NCBI GenBank assembly: GCA_031274115.1
Contig: JAISQP010000138.1
Coordinates: forward strand, 1-6,145
Direction of reading: 5' to 3'
DNA: 6,145 bases
DNA from: Synergistaceae bacterium
GTDB taxonomy: Bacteria; Synergistota; Synergistia; Synergistales; Synergistaceae
The position numbers were made by a program, and so were the translations under genes. Positions within the stretch are counted from its first letter, which is position 1. Each line of letters starts with the position of its first letter. This document shows, in pieces, positions 1-5,428 of the stretch. The notes under the pieces were generated by a model, which was not told where the DNA came from, searched no databases, and saw only the letters and a list, made by a program, of their open reading frames with translations.

Positions 1-132
1 GGGGTAGCGTTATGAGGCGCCACGCGGCAAAAATTCATCAGGGATAATCTTTGCAGGCCTATTTTTCGTGGTTTGCTATTGGATTTTTACTGCATGACAG
101 CGAACCTGTGGCGCGAGGCCTGAAAAAACCTA
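1..132. other. Intergenic stretch with no recognisable gene
   Basis: No frame on either strand gives a supported coding end here. GC is about 53% in the first 60 bases and drops sharply after about 120. A distant 7-bp inverted repeat (GCGCCAC 17-23, GTGGCGC 108-114) and two copies of AGGCCT (55-60, 116-121) are present, but nothing ties them to a function. What lies upstream is outside the window. Confidence 0.5.
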
Positions 133-160
133 TTGAATTCCCAGCAAATTATGCTATTAT
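133..160 (+). promoter_or_regulatory. Probable sigma70-type promoter with extended -10, for the gene at 247
   Basis: A -35-like TTGAAT (133-138) is followed by a 16-nt spacer and TATTAT (155-160), which matches five of six consensus -10 bases. TG at 152-153 gives the extended form TGCTATTAT. Transcription would start near 167, leaving a leader of about 80 nt before the ATG at 247. The -35 box coincides with an upstream in-frame TTG at 133, so that TTG cannot be the start codon of a message made from this promoter. Confidence 0.55.
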
Positions 161-246
161 TAACTACGTCTTTTTATCCTTGTAGTTTGATAAATAAGAT
201 GATTCTCATTTTCGTCTCACAGGATTTAAAATCAAAGAGGTGCGCT

Positions 247-759
247 ATGTTATTTTATTTTGCCATTGTTACCGTGTTTTCCGCTCTTTTCTTCACTACT
301 TTGATAATAAGCTATAAAATAATAATGGAAATTAGATCGCAATCCAGGGGGAGTTGTCGTGGAGAGCCGGCCGACAGCGCGTCTCTGTTCTGGATGGCGA
401 AAAAGAGCCAGATAATCGCGATGAGCTCGATATCGGACACAAAGAAAATAGAAACATCAGCGGACAGAATAATTCGGTCCGCCGAGGCCATCCAGGCCAA
501 GGTTGACGCGCTGAGGACAAAGATAGCCGAAAGGGGAAACAATCCCGCAGCGACCCCGGAGGAGTTGCTGGCCGCGGCGGCCACGTCGCGATACTTGGAT
601 CAGCTGGAGATCTGCTGCAATCAGGTTCGGTCAAAAGCCGGCAATATGTCCTCCGAGATGGAGAACTACTCGAACAACATCAACAGTTTCATGCTCAGGA
701 TGGACAGTTGTCTGTCCGATTTGAGAGAGGACGGGCGCGGGCCGCGCGGTCAACGGTAG
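247..759 (+). CDS. Unrecognised small membrane-anchored protein with helical/coiled-coil tail
   Basis: I do not recognise this 170-residue protein. Residues 3-27 form one long hydrophobic segment (FYFAIVTVFSALFF onward) consistent with a single membrane helix. The rest is hydrophilic. Residues 62-97 and 116-158 look helical with heptad-like spacing, broken by a Pro/Ala-rich linker (about 98-106), and the tail is Gly/Arg-rich. Four cysteines (37, 123, 124, 155) fit no known motif. The ATG at 247 was chosen because AGAGG (236-240) lies 6 nt upstream and a promoter lies at 133-160; the frame is open further upstream to a TTG at 133, inside the -35 box. It is the only plus-strand gene here, probably monocistronic, and its stop overlaps the convergent fumarase beta gene by 10 bp. 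Its 5' third is strikingly AT-rich compared with the rest. A membrane-tethered scaffold, or a methyl-accepting-chemotaxis-like or phage-type helical protein, is possible, but nothing in the sequence decides this. Confidence 0.7.
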   Translation: MLFYFAIVTVFSALFFTTLIISYKIIMEIRSQSRGSCRGEPADSASLFWMAKKSQIIAMSSISDTKKIETSADRIIRSAEAIQAKVDALRTKIAERGNNPAATPEELLAAAATSRYLDQLEICCNQVRSKAGNMSSEMENYSNNINSFMLRMDSCLSDLREDGRGPRGQR

Positions 760-1304
760 TCGCTTGTCGCGTAGATGTCGTTCCCGGACGAATCTATAGC
801 GACAACGGCCGGAAAGTCCTCCACCTCCAACCTCCTTATCGCCTCCGTCCCCAGCTCTGGGAACGCTATTACATCGGCGCGTCTGACGCTTCTCGATATC
901 AGAGCGCCGGCGCCCCCGACCGCGGCAAAATAAACGCCGCAGTGCTCCACAATGGCGCGCTTTACCTCGTCGTCTCGCAGCCCCTTGCCGATCATCGCCT
1001 TGAGCCCCAACCTGATGAGGGCCGGCGAGTATGAGTCCATGCGGCCGCTCGTGGTGGGCCCTATCGAACCGATGGCAGCCCCGGGCCTGGCGGGGCTGGG
1101 GCCCGCGTAGTAGACGATCTGTCCGGCGAAGTCGAACGGCATACTTCCGCCGCTTTGCATGATCTCGAAGAGGCGCTTGTGGGCCGCGTCGCGCGCGGTG
1201 TAAACTATCCCGGTTATCAGCACCCTGTCCCCAACGGCAAGCCCGCGTATCGATTCATCCGACAGCGGCGTGGTGATTTTTTTCGCGTTTCGAATATTGT
1301 CCAA
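750..1304 (-). CDS. fumB-like: Class I fumarate hydratase, beta subunit (Fe-S hydro-lyase C-terminal domain)
   Basis: A 184-residue protein, the usual size for the separate beta subunit of two-subunit class I fumarases. It pairs with the alpha subunit encoded just upstream to hydrate fumarate to (S)-malate in the cytoplasm, or to dehydrate malate. Family motifs are visible: TARDAAHKR (36-44), IGPTTSGRMD (81-90), GKG (106-108), the Gly/Ala-rich GGAGALIS (130-137), and ELGTEAI (150-156) leading into the conserved C-terminal part. The start codon is TTG at 1302-1304, supported by a strong GGGAGG 8 nt upstream that begins directly after the alpha-subunit stop; no ATG competes at that position. 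The gap to the alpha gene is 16 nt, so the two are co-transcribed. The 3' end overlaps the convergent plus-strand gene by 10 bp, and no terminator is visible beyond it. L-tartrate dehydratase and mesaconase beta subunits belong to the same family, so the substrate is inferred. Confidence 0.9.
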   Translation of the reverse strand: MDNIRNAKKITTPLSDESIRGLAVGDRVLITGIVYTARDAAHKRLFEIMQSGGSMPFDFAGQIVYYAGPSPARPGAAIGSIGPTTSGRMDSYSPALIRLGLKAMIGKGLRDDEVKRAIVEHCGVYFAAVGGAGALISRSVRRADVIAFPELGTEAIRRLEVEDFPAVVAIDSSGNDIYATSDYR

Positions 1305-1320
1305 TGAGATCGCCTCCCGG

Positions 1321-2160
1321 CTAAAGGTTTGCGGACTTGTGCCTGGTCGAGTGACAGCCTATGTTTACCGCGACCGGAAGGCCGGCGATGTGCGTTGGGT
1401 AAGTTCCGATGTGCACCGCAAGAGCGGTGTTTCCGCCGCCTAGACCGGCGGGGCCTATGCCTAGCGAGTTTATTTCCTCCAGCAGATCCCGCTCCGCCTC
1501 GCCCCAGAACGCCGATGAGTTCGCGCTTCCGACTTCGCGCAGAAGCGCCTTCTTCGCCAAAAGGCAAGCGTAGTCCATCGTTCCGCCCACTCCGACGCCG
1601 ACTATGACTGGAGGGCATGGGTTGGGGCCAGCATTTCTGACGGTTTCTACGACGAATTTTTTAACGCCCTCCAACCCGTTCGACGGCTTGAGCATCGCGA
1701 GCGCGCTCATATTCTCACTGCCGAAACCCTTCGGAGCGACTGTTATTCGAAGCAAGTCCCCCGGAACAATATCGTAATGAATGACCGCCGGAGCGTTGTC
1801 GCCTGTATTTACCCTCTCGATCGGGTCCGAGACCACGGACTTGCGCAAAAAGCCCTCCCTGTAGCCCTGCCTCACACCCTCGTCGATCGCGTCGGACAAT
1901 GCGCCCGAAACGTGAATATCCTGACCTATCTCCACAAAGATGACCGCCATTCCCGTGTCCTGACAGAGGGGAAGCGATCCCTCCTCCGCTATCACCGCGT
2001 TTTCGAGCAGATCTTCCATGACTCCGACCGCCAGATCGCTCTCTTCGGTATTCTTTGCCTTAACGAACGCCCTTTTGATATCGTCAGCTATCCGATAGTT
2101 GGTGTCGACGCACAGGGCGGCGACGGCTGACATCACGGCGGACGCGTCTATTTCTCTCAT
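1321..2160 (-). CDS. fumA-like: Class I fumarate hydratase, alpha subunit (Fe-S hydro-lyase N-terminal domain)
   Basis: This is the [4Fe-4S]-binding catalytic subunit of a two-subunit class I fumarase, 279 residues from the preferred start. Three cysteines sit in the family's cluster-ligand contexts: C66 in PLCQDTG, C182 in PNPCPP and C269 in NIGCHSTRH. GFGSENMS (146-153) and the glycine-rich VGVGVGGT (187-194) are also characteristic. Such enzymes are oxygen-sensitive and common in anaerobes. Start choice: the frame opens at GTG 2166, but GGAGGAG ends only 2 nt before that codon. It is 8 nt before the ATG at 2158-2160, and the resulting N-terminus MREIDAS matches the family. The gene begins 2 nt after the carboxypeptidase stop, with its Shine-Dalgarno sequence inside that gene, so translational coupling is likely. 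The beta subunit follows after 16 nt. Tartrate dehydratase (TtdA) is the main alternative; the fumarase call rests on general resemblance. Confidence 0.92.
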   Translation of the reverse strand: MREIDASAVMSAVAALCVDTNYRIADDIKRAFVKAKNTEESDLAVGVMEDLLENAVIAEEGSLPLCQDTGMAVIFVEIGQDIHVSGALSDAIDEGVRQGYREGFLRKSVVSDPIERVNTGDNAPAVIHYDIVPGDLLRITVAPKGFGSENMSALAMLKPSNGLEGVKKFVVETVRNAGPNPCPPVIVGVGVGGTMDYACLLAKKALLREVGSANSSAFWGEAERDLLEEINSLGIGPAGLGGGNTALAVHIGTYPTHIAGLPVAVNIGCHSTRHKSANL

Positions 2161-2162
2161 TT

Positions 2163-3014
2163 TCACGACTCCTCCGACAGAAATTCCTTAACCTTTATGG
2201 CGCCCCCGCTTCCAACGGTCTTGAAGCCCGCTTCGATCAGCCGCAGCGACTCATCCGCCATGTCGTTCGGCGCCTCTCCTCCAAGCACTACCGATATTAG
2301 CCTTATGTCCCCGCGCTTTACCGAACCAACGAGGTTGAACCCCGAGGCCTGGACCCAGCCGGTTTTGAGACCGTCAGCGCCCGGACATGCCGCGAGCAGC
2401 GGATTTTTATTCGTGCATACGAACCCTCCGTATAAAATCGATAAAATGCTGTGGTATCTCAGGCAATCAGGATGAGTTTCTATGTAGCTCCTGCTCAGCG
2501 TCAGCATATCCCGCGCCGTAGTCACCTGTCCTTCCGCCGGCAGACCGTTTGGGTTGTAAAACCTGGTGTTCTTCATGCCGAGCTTCGCGGCTTTCGCGTT
2601 CATGAGGCGGACAAAGCGCGGGACGGAACCCCCAACGTATTCGGCGACAGCCACGGCAGCGTCGTTTCCTGACACGGCGGCAACTCCGGCCAGCAGCAGA
2701 TCGAGCGAAACGACATCCCCCTCCGCCAGGTGAAGGCTGGATCCGCCCTGACTTGCCGCCCTTCCGCTGATCGTTACGTCGTCCGACAGGTCCGCCCTGC
2801 CGTCGTTTACCGCGTCCATGGCCACGTACATCGTCATGATCTTGGCGAGCGACGCCGGCGGAACCTTACGGTTCTCATCCTGGACGTAGAGCACGCTCTC
2901 TGACTTCAAATTCATCAGGATCGCCCCGCGGACGTTGTTTAAAGCCGCATAGGCGCTCTCTGAAAGCATCAAGCCCACCACGACGAAGAGAAAAAGCGCC
3001 GGTATCCTGCGCAT
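2163..3014 (-). CDS. D-alanyl-D-alanine carboxypeptidase (S11 family, short form)
   Basis: A secreted penicillin-binding serine peptidase that removes the terminal D-alanine from peptidoglycan stem peptides and so limits cross-linking. All three active-site motifs are present: SLAK (S55, K58), SGN (115-117) and KTG (217-219). Residues 1-23 form a signal peptide (RR, a hydrophobic core, and AYA before the likely cut at 23/24). The mature enzyme acts outside the cytoplasmic membrane. The protein is 283 residues and ends soon after the catalytic domain; the C-terminal beta-domain and amphipathic membrane anchor found in PBP5-type enzymes of about 400 residues are absent. Start choice: the frame opens at ATG 3032, but that codon lacks a Shine-Dalgarno sequence and would lie within about 10 nt of the predicted transcript start. 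The ATG at 3012-3014 has GAGGGGGTG just upstream. This is the first gene of the operon with fumarase. Beta-lactamase is unlikely given the SxxK/SGN/KTG set and overall layout. Confidence 0.92.
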   Translation of the reverse strand: MRRIPALFLFVVVGLMLSESAYAALNNVRGAILMNLKSESVLYVQDENRKVPPASLAKIMTMYVAMDAVNDGRADLSDDVTISGRAASQGGSSLHLAEGDVVSLDLLLAGVAAVSGNDAAVAVAEYVGGSVPRFVRLMNAKAAKLGMKNTRFYNPNGLPAEGQVTTARDMLTLSRSYIETHPDCLRYHSILSILYGGFVCTNKNPLLAACPGADGLKTGWVQASGFNLVGSVKRGDIRLISVVLGGEAPNDMADESLRLIEAGFKTVGSGGAIKVKEFLSEES

Positions 3015-3045
3015 CGTTATACACCCCCTCATATGACACAGGCAT

Positions 3046-3051
3046 ATTATA
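3046..3051 (-). promoter_or_regulatory. -10 box of the carboxypeptidase-fumarase operon promoter
   Basis: The minus strand reads TATAAT exactly at 3051-3046, which puts transcription start near 3039 and gives a leader of about 25 nt before the ATG at 3014. No good -35 hexamer is seen at the expected spacing (GGTAAT at 3074-3069 with a 17-nt spacer), and no TGn extension, so the promoter may be weak or activator-dependent. Its position directly downstream of the terminator at 3087-3114 fits a new transcription unit. Confidence 0.45.
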
Positions 3052-3086
3052 CCTTTGACGCCATTCCCATTACCGCCACCCCATTA

Positions 3087-3114
3087 AAAATCACGGGACG
3101 ATGCCCGTGATTTT
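3087..3114 (-). terminator. Rho-independent terminator of the EF-G-like gene
   Basis: An 11-bp perfect stem (3087-3097 with 3104-3114, core TCACGGG/CCCGTGA flanked by AAAA/TTTT) closes a 6-nt loop. On the minus strand the stem runs into TTTTT followed by AA, the usual intrinsic terminator form. It lies about 53 nt after the EF-G-like stop codon and before the next promoter. The symmetric A/T flanks would let it work on the plus strand too, but no plus-strand gene ends here. Confidence 0.85.
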
Positions 3115-3167
3115 ATGATCTTTCAATTTTTTAAGTCAGTTGTATTTTCCCCTATTTATTTTAGAGA

Positions 3168-5258
3168 TCACTCTTCGTCGTCGGATACCTTTTCGGCGGC
3201 GTCGATTACTTTCTTCGCTATGTCCGGCGGGACCTCCTCGTAGTGCGAGGACTCCATCGAGAACGAGCCCCGGCCGGACGTGAGCGAGCGGAGGATTATA
3301 GCGTAGCGGAACAGTTCCGCCTGAGGACATTGGGCTCTTACGATCTGAAGTTTACCGGCGGGGTCGATGCCGAGAATTCTGCCGCGCCTGCTGTTAAGGT
3401 CGCCCATGACGTCGCCGACAGAGTCCTCCGGGACAGTGACGTAGATGTTCATTATGGGCTCGATCAGTATTGGGGACGCCTCCACGAACGCTTTTTTGAA
3501 GGCCATCGACGCTGCGATCTTGAACGCCATCTCGGAGCTGTCCACATCGTGATACGAACCGTCGAATATCGCGCAGTTGAAGTCCACCGCGGGATAGCCG
3601 GCGAGTACGCCCTTCTGTGCGGCTTCTCGGAGACCTTTTTCGGCCGCGGGGATGAAGTTCTTCGGAACAACTCCGCCGACGACCTTGTCCTCGAACGTTA
3701 TCGAGCTACCGCGCTCGCGCGGCGAGAGTTCGAAGTGGACGTCGCCGTACTGCCCGCGCCCGCCCGTCTGTTTCTTGTACTTGCCCTGCGCCTTCGCGGT
3801 CCTCTTGATCGTCTCGCGGTAGGCGACCTTCGGGATCTTCGTCTCGAGGTCGACCTTATACCTGTCCTTGATGCGGGAGAGCGCTATATCGAGGTGCATA
3901 TCGCCCATTCCGGAGAGTATGGAATCGCCGGTGTCCGCGTACTTTGCGAACTTGAGGGTCTTGTCCTCCTCCAATATCTTGCGCACCGCGTTGCCCAGTT
4001 TGTCCTCGTCCGCCCTGCTCTTCGGGAATACAGCCAAGCTGTAGACGGGTTTTGGAAGTTTTATCTCAGGGAACAGGTTGTTCTGCCCCTTCACCGAAAG
4101 GGTGTCGCCGACCGTGGTGCTGTCGAGTTTAGGGATCGCGACTATATCGCCGAGAACTATCTCCTTCTGCTCAACGCTCTCCTTGCCCCTCATCACGCGG
4201 AAGGAACTTATCCTCTCCTCCACTCCCTTCGAGACGTTGTATATCGTCTGGTCGGTCGAAAGCTGACCGGAGAAAACCCTGATGAAGGAGAGCCTTCCGA
4301 CGTATGGGTCCACCATTACCTTGAAGCAGAGCGACATAAAAGGAGCGTTTATATCAGGGGGTATATCCACAGTCTCTTGTGTCTCGCCCTTCAGCGCCTT
4401 GCGCGGCGAGACATCGAGCGGCGACGGGAGATACGACACTATCGCGTCCATTATCTGGACAATGCCTATATTCGGGACGCTCGCCCCCGGGATGATCGGG
4501 AACACGATCCGCGCGATAACGGCCTTTCTGAGGGCTTCCTCTATCTCATCGTTCGACAGTTCCTCGCCGTCGAGATACCTCATCATCAGTTCGTCGTCCG
4601 CCTCGACCACACGCTCTATCAGCTCATCGCGGGCCTTTATGACGGCGTCCCTCATATCCGCCGGAACGTCGCCCTCGATGAAGTCCTTCGCGCCGTCGCC
4701 CTTGTACGTGTACGACTTGCAGTCGATAAGGTTTACGACGCCCTTGAAGGATGTCTCCTCGCCTATCGGAAGCATCAGAGGAAGAGCCTTGTTCGACAGG
4801 TTGGCCTGAACGTCGTTCACCGCTGAGACGAAGTCGGCGTGCTCCTTGTCGATCTTGCTGACGTAGAACATCGTCGCGGTGTTGAACTCCTCGGAGAAGT
4901 CCCACACCTTGCGGGTCTGGACCTCTACGCCCGCGGTCGCGTTTATCACGACTATCGCGGCGTCGACCACCCTCATGGGAGCACGCTGTTCAAAATAAAA
5001 ATCGGAGAAGCCTGGGGTGTCTATAAGATGAATCGTCTTGTTCTTATACGAAAATGTGCAAAGAGAACTGTTTATCGAAATCGAGCGTTTCTGCTCCTCG
5101 GGGTCGAAATCGGAAACCGTGTTCTTGTCGTCAACCCTGCCCATCCTTGTGATCGCACCGCTGTTGAACAGAAGCGCCTCCGTGAGAGAGGTCTTGCCCG
5201 CGCCTCCGTGAGATACGAGAGCGATAGTCCTTATATCCTCTGGTTTTCGTGTCCCCAT
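3168..5258 (-). CDS. Elongation factor G-like translational GTPase (EF-G2-type paralogue)
   Basis: A 696-residue five-domain protein of the EF-G family, which uses GTP to drive or assist tRNA-mRNA movement on the ribosome. The GTP-binding domain spans about 1-280, domain II about 305-390, III about 403-475 (GMGDMHLDI, 450-458), IV about 478-595 and V about 597-680. The domain IV tip is kept: GGRGQYGDV (499-507) and DGSYHDVDSSE (566-576). The GTPase motifs are diverged. The P-loop is SHGGAGKT (16-23) instead of the AHIDAGKT type. Switch I has RSISI (58-62) for RGITI. DTPGFSDF (80-87) puts F84 where canonical EF-G has the catalytic histidine, and G4 is SKID (134-137) for NKxD. These point to an EF-G-like paralogue rather than the str-operon fusA, and no rpsL, rpsG or tuf flanks it. 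Start: ATG 5256-5258 with AAGGAGGAG upstream; GTG 5306 lies at the predicted transcript start. The gene has its own promoter and terminator. A tetracycline-resistance-type protection protein is less likely. Confidence 0.9.
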   Translation of the reverse strand: MGTRKPEDIRTIALVSHGGAGKTSLTEALLFNSGAITRMGRVDDKNTVSDFDPEEQKRSISINSSLCTFSYKNKTIHLIDTPGFSDFYFEQRAPMRVVDAAIVVINATAGVEVQTRKVWDFSEEFNTATMFYVSKIDKEHADFVSAVNDVQANLSNKALPLMLPIGEETSFKGVVNLIDCKSYTYKGDGAKDFIEGDVPADMRDAVIKARDELIERVVEADDELMMRYLDGEELSNDEIEEALRKAVIARIVFPIIPGASVPNIGIVQIMDAIVSYLPSPLDVSPRKALKGETQETVDIPPDINAPFMSLCFKVMVDPYVGRLSFIRVFSGQLSTDQTIYNVSKGVEERISSFRVMRGKESVEQKEIVLGDIVAIPKLDSTTVGDTLSVKGQNNLFPEIKLPKPVYSLAVFPKSRADEDKLGNAVRKILEEDKTLKFAKYADTGDSILSGMGDMHLDIALSRIKDRYKVDLETKIPKVAYRETIKRTAKAQGKYKKQTGGRGQYGDVHFELSPRERGSSITFEDKVVGGVVPKNFIPAAEKGLREAAQKGVLAGYPAVDFNCAIFDGSYHDVDSSEMAFKIAASMAFKKAFVEASPILIEPIMNIYVTVPEDSVGDVMGDLNSRRGRILGIDPAGKLQIVRAQCPQAELFRYAIILRSLTSGRGSFSMESSHYEEVPPDIAKKVIDAAEKVSDDEE

Positions 5259-5315
5259 ATACTCCACTCCTCCTTCGTCTTGTGCGTCCTGACACCGCTT
5301 CGACACGCGAGATAT

Positions 5316-5343
5316 ATATTATCAGGAAGAGCCGCTACGTCAA
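5316..5343 (-). promoter_or_regulatory. Probable sigma70-type promoter of the EF-G-like gene
   Basis: On the minus strand TTGACG (5343-5338) matches five of six -35 consensus bases, followed by 16 nt and TAATAT (5321-5316), within an AT-rich run that offers alternative -10 registers. Transcription would begin near 5308, giving a leader of about 50 nt that contains the strong Shine-Dalgarno sequence AAGGAGGAG. This excludes the upstream in-frame GTG at 5306 as start. Confidence 0.6.
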
Positions 5344-5355
5344 CTGAATGCAATC

Positions 5356-5377
5356 ATCCAAAATCGGCAGGTTGGAT
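5356..5377. repeat. Short inverted repeat just upstream of the EF-G-like promoter
   Basis: ATCCAA (5356-5361) and TTGGAT (5372-5377) form a perfect 6-bp dyad around a 10-nt centre, about 12 bp upstream of the -35 box. The position would suit a regulator binding site. The arms are short and chance is a real alternative. No T-run follows on either strand, so it is not a terminator for the gene ending at 5429. Confidence 0.3.
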
Positions 5378-5428
5378 CGCTGAGGATACCTTAAGTACAG
5401 GCGCACGGCAATTTTTTGCGCCGCTAGG

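Noticed and set aside
17..114. Widely spaced inverted repeat GCGCCAC/GTGGCGC
   Set aside because: Seven-base arms 84 nt apart are expected by chance at this GC content, with no target-site duplication or transposase.
133..246. Upstream TTG start extending the orphan gene by 38 residues
   Set aside because: The TTG overlaps the predicted -35 box and has no Shine-Dalgarno sequence; the ATG at 247 has both a good ribosome-binding site and a membrane-helix N-terminus.
708..1034. Plus-strand open frame running opposite fumarase beta
   Set aside because: It is antisense to a well-supported gene, has no ribosome-binding site and shows no domain; it is treated as a shadow.
750..2160. L-tartrate dehydratase as the identity of the two hydro-lyase subunits
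   Set aside because: Same family and not formally excluded, but no tartrate transporter or regulator is nearby and the motifs fit two-subunit fumarases; kept as an alternative in the entries.
2161..2166. GTG start at 2166 for fumarase alpha
   Set aside because: The Shine-Dalgarno sequence ends only 2 nt from this GTG but 8 nt from the ATG at 2160, and the family N-terminus begins MREID.
3015..3032. ATG at 3032 for the carboxypeptidase
   Set aside because: No ribosome-binding site and only a few nucleotides from the predicted transcript start. The ATG at 3014 has a strong GAGGGGGTG and gives a standard signal peptide.
3243..4826. A 527-codon plus-strand open frame antisense to the EF-G-like gene
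   Set aside because: Unusually long, but it lies wholly within a clear EF-G family gene on the other strand, its translation is Arg/Leu-rich with no recognisable domain, and no supporting ribosome-binding site was found. Codon bias in a GC-rich gene readily leaves such antisense frames open.
3168..5258. Tetracycline-resistance ribosomal protection protein
   Set aside because: The domain IV and V sequences (GYPAVDF, GSYHDVDSSEMAFK, NSRRGRI, the SGRGSFSM region) follow EF-G, and the P-loop differs from that of the TetM/TetO type.
5259..5306. GTG start at 5306 for the EF-G-like protein
   Set aside because: It lies at the predicted transcription start, lacks a ribosome-binding site, and adds 16 residues not typical of the family. 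The extension encodes the Shine-Dalgarno region of the real ATG.
5400..5422. Inverted repeat GGCGCA/TGCGCC with an 11-nt loop, considered as terminator of the GH26 gene
   Set aside because: The left arm starts 3' of the stop on the minus strand, but the stem is only 6 bp and no T-run follows on that strand.
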